Shown here one piece after another: positions 59,135-64,000 of a DNA stretch of 64,000 nt. The DNA comes from Ilyonectria destructans (Eukaryota > Ascomycota > Sordariomycetes > Hypocreales > Nectriaceae): positions 434,001-498,000 of the forward strand of contig JAHEWK010000024.1 of assembly GCA_020740775.1 (NCBI GenBank). Reading direction: 5' to 3'. The position numbers were made by a program, and so were the translations under genes. Every line of letters begins with the position of its first letter. Position 1 is the stretch's first letter. Below the pieces are notes generated by a model. It did not search any database and was not told the origin of the DNA. It saw nothing but the letters and a program-made list of their open reading frames with translations.

Positions 59135-61613
59135 ATGGCCGACCTGCTTGTCCAGGCCCGCCCCGTCCCGGCAATTCACTCCAAACCCAACAAGTCGGCC
59201 GCAAAACCAAACACCAAGGCCAAGAGGCCGCCGTCCTCCAAGCCCACTCCTGCCCCAGGCGTCGTCGCCACCCTCCAAAAGGCTCTCAAGGACGCCAACA
59301 ATGCATACCAATGGTGCAAGGACGGCTTGACCGAGCAGGAGCGGGAGCGCAAGAGGCTCGTCGAGCAGAGGCGCCAGATCCTGTGCGCCAAGCTGCAAGA
59401 TGTAAGTCGCCAGCCCTCTACACGAACCTCACTAACAAGACCAGGCCGACACCAGAACCCAATGGGATGCAGCCGCCCAAGAACTCGATGTCCTCGAGGG
59501 AAACGAAGAGTGGAAAAAAGACTCCTCGACCGGCGACTACAACCCCGACCTCATCGAGGAGCGCCTCCAAGCCCTCGACGAGGCCCGCGCCAACTGCGAT
59601 ACCCGCACCATGATGCACCTCATCCGTACCGCCCTGTCTCGAGATCTCGGCGGTATGGATAACGTCGACTTATACCGCCACTCCTACTCGGGAACCAAGC
59701 ACCTCATCGAGCGCTACGTCGAGTCCACCATCCAGACCATCGAAGCCGTCGTCACTCAAAGCCAACTCGACCACGGCATTGAGCACCGCGACTTACTCGA
59801 TGGCATCCTGTTCGCCCGCCAGAGCTACGGCCGAAGCGCCCTTCTCCTGTCCGGCGGCGGCACCTTTGGCATGGCTCACATCGGCGTGCTCAAGTGCCTG
59901 TTCGAAGCCAAGCTCCTGCCGAGAATCATCTCGGGCGCCAGCGCTGGAAGCATCGTCTGCGCCGCCATGTGCACGCGCACCGACGAGCAGATCCCGGAAC
60001 TCATCAAGGAGTTTCCCTACGGAGACTTGTCCGTGTTCGAAGACCCAAGCGGCAAAGACGGCGTGTGGGACAACCTGCGCCGCTTGCTAACAGAGGGCAG
60101 CTGGTCCGACATCAAGCACCTCTCGAGGGTCATGCAAGGGTTGATAGGAGACATGACCTTTCAAGAGGCGTATAACCGCACTCGCCGCATCCTCAACATC
60201 TGCGTCTCCACCGCCTCCGTCTATGAGCTCCCCCGGCTTCTGAACTACGTCACCGCTCCCAACGTCATGATCTGGTCGGCGGTGGCGGCTTCATGCTCAG
60301 TGCCGCTGGTCTTCAATGCCTCACCGCTGTTGGTCAAAGAACCGGCCACTGGCGAACACAAACCGTGGAACCCAACTCCCCAGCACTGGATCGACGGCTC
60401 CGTGGACAACGACTTGCCCATGACCCGCCTCTCCGAAATGTTCAACGTCAACCACTTCATCGTCTCCCAGGTGAATCCCCACGTAGTACCCTTCCTTTCC
60501 AGAGATGATCACCTCTCACCAACCGGGCCACTTGAGCGTGATCGGTCAACCCGAACGGATGACTTAGACTGGGTCTGTACTCTCACATCCCTAGCCAAAG
60601 ACGAAACCCTGCATCGGTTGCATTTCCTGGCCGAGATTGGCTTCATGCCCAACCTAGTCACCAAGTTCCGGAGTATTCTTAGTCAGAAATACTCCGGAGA
60701 CATCAACATCCTACCTGAAATCAACATGAACGACCTACCGCGGCTGATGCGGAATCCCAGCAGCGAGTTTATGATTAGAGCTTGTCTTCTCGGCGAGCGT
60801 GCCACATGGCCCAAACTCAGTCGAATACGCGACCGCTGCGCCATCGAACTAGCGTTAGATCACGCCGTCCATCGGCTACGAGCCCGTGTCATCTTCTCCG
60901 AGAGCCAACGAGACCTCCGACGGATGCACACCGGGAGGGGGAAGCTCATGTTCAAGGGCCCGGAACCGCCCATGGCCAGCAGCGTCGTGATGGGATCGAG
61001 TCTGGAGATGAAGTCGTACAAGCGTCATCGCCGGCAGTCGGTGGGTAGCCTCCAGCTCGCCGACCGGTGGAATCTCCTCGACAGCGCCATCACCGATGAT
61101 GAGACGGAGCAAGAAGAGCGTCTTGAGATGCTGTCGCGAAGGAGTCGGGCCGGATCGCCCGTCGCGCTGCGCAAGCCTCGTCTCAAACGTGCCTCGCGCA
61201 GCCAGATTCACATTCAGATGCGAGAATTGCATGTGAACCTAGCGGAAGTCGACGACTGCGATTTCGGCGTCGACTTTTCCAAGCCTCTGACGCCACCCTC
61301 TCACCTCCAAGCCAGAGACAAGATAGGCCCGAGCATCCACGACGTGGTGTTTGAGGAATCTGGGACGGCTACCCCTGATCCTTGGTCTGATCATACCTGG
61401 CGGTCGAGGGGCAACTTTACGTCTCCCGCGGAAGATGCAGAGACGAGCGAGGCGTATCATTCCAGCGATGGAATTCGGGAGGACACTGACGCAAGTGACC
61501 CGGAGCCCTACGAGGCACAGCCCAGAGACGACCCGTCCAAGTCATCACAAAGCTCCGGCAACATCACTCCGTTCCGGCCAGAGGAGCGAGCGGGGTGGGT
61601 GCTCTGGGACTGA
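59135..61613 (+). CDS. Patatin-domain triacylglycerol lipase (Tgl3/4/5-like)
   Basis: An 811-residue patatin-like lipase, related to the lipid-droplet lipases Tgl3, Tgl4 and Tgl5 of yeast, which release fatty acids from stored triacylglycerol. Exons are 59135-59401 and 59445-61613. The N-terminal 190 residues contain a basic Pro-rich start and a helix-rich region (QEREREKRL-type, LQKALKDANNAYQWCKDGL), matching the DUF3336 domain that precedes patatin in this family. The patatin core begins ALLLSGGGTFGMAHIGVLKCL (oxyanion loop GGG), with the nucleophile in SGASAGSIVCA and the catalytic Asp in HWIDGSVDNDLP. NHFIVSQVNPH follows as usual. The C-terminal 250 residues are Ser/Arg/Asp-rich and disordered, probably phosphorylated. 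Complete and likely active. Confidence 0.93.
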
Positions 61614-62599
61614 TCCGAGGGCCAGATGCGACCAAATGCAGGTAGACACACGGCGGTAGAGCATATCATATCTGGCGAGGCGGCTACACCCCTCGCGTTC
61701 ATTTCAGGGTAGCATCTCTGCGGGGTGCATGGAAGTTTGGAGTTGGATGGGTATTAACGTTGCATGGGCGGCGAACATGAGGCATCAGGCTAGTTCACGG
61801 GAGATCAAGTCATCTGGGGAACTGCAGGCGGGGAAGCATTGGACGTTAGATGGAGACTCGGTGACATCACCAAGACCGTTTAAACGCGCACATTTCACAT
61901 GAACTATTGAGTGTTGTGACTGCTGGCATGTGTTTGGTGGTTGCATCGTAGATGCCGCAGCATGTGAAAGCGGCGACTGCAAAACACGTCGGTCACTTGA
62001 GACGAAAAGATGAGCCCCGCCGCTCACTCACCGAGATCAAGAAAATTTTGGAGTCTGAGGCAATCCGCGATTCATAGTTATCACGGAACCAACAATTATG
62101 GCGAACGAGTAAGGCGAACGAGCAAGGTGAAGAGGGTCCGTCCCCGAAGGAAGGAACGAGGCAGAGATTGACCCCCACCCTTTCCAAAAAGTCTGCCCTA
62201 GACTCAGACTGAAGGAGTCTCCAAGGGAAGAACAGGATGCAAAGAAGAAATAATAAAATAATCATGCACATTCTAGTGCTTTTCAACATTATGCCAGGCA
62301 GCTTGTCCTCTAGCCAGGTGAACCAAGGTTTCCTGTGTGGTGAACGAACCCCTCCATCACCAACCAGGGCACAAGTCCATATTCAACAGAATAATACAAA
62401 CAACAGCCACAGAGAGATATATCAAATTCTTATTGAGTTCTTTGTAAATTTTATGTTCACGTCAACTAGATATACAGATGTATTCGCAAAAATACTCAAG
62501 TGACGCTCCGGTATCACGCCCCCAGCCCACAGCTATCCATGATCGCAACTGCATTATATCTCCACCGCCAGTGAAGAAGCGTAGGTCAAACCCACATGT
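61614..62599. other. Intergenic between patatin and tRNA genes
   Basis: No supported gene. A minus-strand frame at 61993-62289 starts with a hydrophobic stretch but has no other support. Confidence 0.35.
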
Positions 62600-62615
62600 A
62601 AAAAATGGCAAAAAA
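62600..62615 (-). terminator. Pol III terminators of the interrupted tRNA gene
   Basis: Two runs of six T on the minus strand (62615-62610 and 62605-62600), 33-48 bases after the 3' end of the tRNA sequence. Confidence 0.65.
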
Positions 62616-62647
62616 TAGTAGATGAATACGAATATTCACCTGCATTG

Positions 62648-62797
62648 CGACCACGCCAGGAGTCGAACCTAAGGAGGAATGTTAACCAGTGCTCAAGCGG
62701 ACCGTTGATGGAGACGTGGGAACTAACCTGGAATCTCTAGAGAATTGGGAAATCGGTAGACCGAAATCTAGCGCCTTAGCCATTAGGCCACGCGGCC
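62648..62797 (-). tRNA. tRNA-Arg(UCG) interrupted by a 59-bp insertion in the T arm
   Basis: Paralogue of the intact gene at 62920-63009. Acceptor arms GGCCGCG and CGTGGTC pair as in the intact copy; D arm, anticodon stem CTAGA/TCTAG, anticodon TCG and an 18-nt canonical intron after base 37 are all kept. The T arm is split after CCAG by 59 bp (62669-62727). Removing it gives CCAGG-TTCGACT-CCTGG, a perfect T stem-loop. The A box and B box (GGTTCGACTCC) are intact, so transcription is possible, but a mature tRNA would need removal of the insertion. Confidence 0.85.
62669..62727 (-). other. 59-bp intron-like insertion in a tRNA gene
   Basis: On the minus strand it begins GTTAGT and ends CCTCCTTAG, with a GGTTAAC word 15-20 bases before the end: the layout of a small fungal spliceosomal intron. 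AGGTT is present at both junctions, like a 5-bp target-site duplication. Inside it, TGAGCACTGGTTAA also resembles a tRNA A box, so an origin from another tRNA gene is an alternative. Confidence 0.6.
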
Positions 62798-62856
62798 GAT
62801 AAAGTATTTGGCCGACAACTGGAGTAGATACGGCTCCCCTGGGGAGAAAACCCATC

Positions 62857-62893
62857 AAAAAAATACTATAAAATTGCAAAACATTGCAAAAAA
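62857..62893 (-). terminator. Pol III terminators of the intact tRNA-Arg gene
   Basis: Runs of six T (62893-62888) and seven T (62863-62857) on the minus strand, 27 and 57 bases after the tRNA 3' end. Confidence 0.7.
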
Positions 62894-62919
62894 TAACCGA
62901 TCACAAGCTCTCGCTCGAA

Positions 62920-63009
62920 CGACCACGCCAGGATTCGAACCTGGAATCTCTAGAGAATGGGATATCGGTGAGCCGAAATCTAGCGCCTTAGCCATTAGGC
63001 CACGCGGCC
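62920..63009 (-). tRNA. tRNA-Arg(UCG) with intron
   Basis: Cloverleaf read by eye: acceptor stem GGCCGCG with CGTGGTC, discriminator G; D stem GCC/GGC; anticodon stem CTAGA with TCTAG; anticodon TCG (62976-62974), decoding CGA; T stem CCAGG/CCTGG with loop TTCGAAT. A 17-nt intron (62972-62956) sits one base 3' of the anticodon, the standard site. A close paralogue lies 123 bases downstream on the same strand. Confidence 0.92.
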
Positions 63010-64000
63010 GATGGGAAATTGCCGAGATATTGCGGTATATACAGCTCTGGGTGGGTTGTGAGGGGTTTTGACCCCACTATGGAGTTTTGTGGTGATAGTG
63101 GGGCCAGTTGGGAAGGTGCGGATGAAAGAAATCGGTTGAATATAAATTAAAATACGATTAAAGTATAATTGAAACACGGACGGATCTTTTTTGTTCTGAT
63201 TGCGCTTAGGGTGAGGAAGAAAGATGTTTAACCTCAATACTAAGTTCCAAATTATTTGTTTTACTCCAAGCATGCTCTCTTATGGATATTTGTCAGTGGT
63301 TTTGCAGTAGTGCGGATAGTTGATGGTGGAACGTAATGGATGCAGACTGCAAGACATAATACTTTGGGTTAGAGCATACATCACCAGATTACTCAATAGC
63401 CAGGTATAAGGAATAAGTTGAAATTTAAACCTTTCCTTAAGGGTTTGTTTGTGACTAGTATCTCTTGTGGCATATATCCTCGTCTTTCATATGCTATTAC
63501 GAGGAGTGGCACCAACTAGTGCGACATCAAACGGGCGAGCCGCATCGCGGTGACAACTAACATAGCCACTAACAGAAGAAAATGGCGGTCAAGAAGGAAA
63601 TATCTGTACAAGTAAGGGTCCAAGCCATCAAGTTGCTAAACTAAACCTTTAGCCTGTTCCGCACCGATTCATGAGACCTCTTTGAGACCCCCTCCCTTGT
63701 TAGTGAGCCCGACCCGCTTTCGACTGCACAGCGAAAGGCCTCCAGGTTACCCTATACCACATCCGGTCTTCACACCGATATTAGAAGCGCTTGACAGGAT
63801 AATATAATAAGTATCTCGCCTTATGTATGGCTGCGGGGCCGGACGGCTCGGGCGGGAGCATAGTATCGCTCCGGTGAGATGGTCGGTAATCTTGAGGATG
63901 TCGGCGGGGTTCTAGAGCCAATCTAGCGGGAGCCCGACTTGGCAAGAACGAGGGACGCGAGACGAGGGGGAGGAGAGCACTCGCTGTTTGATGTGTGGCA
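63010..64000. other. Right-edge region without a supported gene
   Basis: Promoter side of the tRNA pair, then AT-rich DNA. An ATG at 63582 with a short open frame and a plausible small intron (GTAAGG..CTTTAG, up to about 63651) leads only to a stop after about 20 codons; not annotated as a gene. The last 200 bases are GC-richer and may belong to a feature beyond the window. Confidence 0.3.

Noticed and set aside
61993..62289. 98-residue minus-strand frame with a strongly hydrophobic start
   Set aside because: No further domain, no promoter or splice sign; lies in the 3' flank of the patatin gene.
63582..63680. Short plus-strand frame with a convincing small intron near the right edge
   Set aside because: After splicing it stops at about 20 codons, and no continuing frame could be found before the window ends.
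1..64000. CRISPR array or bacterial-type operon
   Set aside because: No regularly spaced repeats; the DNA is eukaryotic with introns throughout.

Overview
The window is nuclear DNA of a filamentous ascomycete (Pezizomycotina). Evidence: genes with several 45-130 nt introns (GT-AG, CTAAC/CTGAC-like branch sites), Zn2Cys6 regulators, MFS transporters, a fungal NLR, a microbial-type rhodopsin, a decayed Tad1-type LINE and intron-containing tRNA-Arg genes. I cannot name the species. Gene models were assembled by hand from splice signals and reading frame. All fit in frame from start to stop except the truncated first gene and one broken secreted-protein gene.

Layout. 1-3024: two MFS carriers (Dal5-like, 5' truncated; monocarboxylate/riboflavin-like). 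3153-4206 (-): mitochondrial hotdog thioesterase whose model requires a 9-nt and a 1-nt exon. 4766-6360 (-): formamidase with a dense cluster of GATA sites upstream. 8194-9346: MetX-like alpha/beta hydrolase. 9518-11497 (-): DHA1-type MFS exporter. 13961-16627 (-): secreted 819-aa protein with a group-XII-like phospholipase A2 domain and a Stig1-like Cys-rich domain. 18153-18917 (-): broken or unresolved secreted-protein gene. 20361-26041: Tad1-type LINE full of stops but without frameshifts. 27065-28243: Gal80-like Gfo/Idh/MocA protein. 29118-30711: fungal-transcription-factor-domain protein without zinc cluster, just downstream of a relic that matches the promoter and start of the NLR gene 20 kb away. 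30943-35758 (-): SDR and Kv-beta-type aldo-keto reductase.

36670-44345 looks like an oligosaccharide-use locus: an alpha-glucoside-type sugar symporter and a GH36 raffinose-synthase/alpha-galactosidase-family enzyme are divergent around a promoter with a perfect palindrome carrying two CreA-type sites, and are followed by a MAL-activator-like Zn2Cys6 regulator. 45700-47861: a second Zn2Cys6 regulator whose zinc cluster is spread over four exons, two of them 13 and 10 nt. 48651-52059: an NLR (SesB-like hydrolase, NB-ARC, TPR) with a GC-AG intron and near-identical TPR units. 52290-53587 (-): thioredoxin-reductase-like flavoprotein with a signal peptide. 55286-56265 (-): rhodopsin. 59135-61613: patatin-type lipase. 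62648-63009 (-): two tRNA-Arg(UCG) genes, one carrying a 59-bp intron-like insertion in its T arm.

The most unusual signals are the 1-nt exon, the insertion inside the tRNA gene, the micro-exons of the zinc-cluster gene and the transplanted NLR promoter relic. All were read by eye; no alignment or database search was run.
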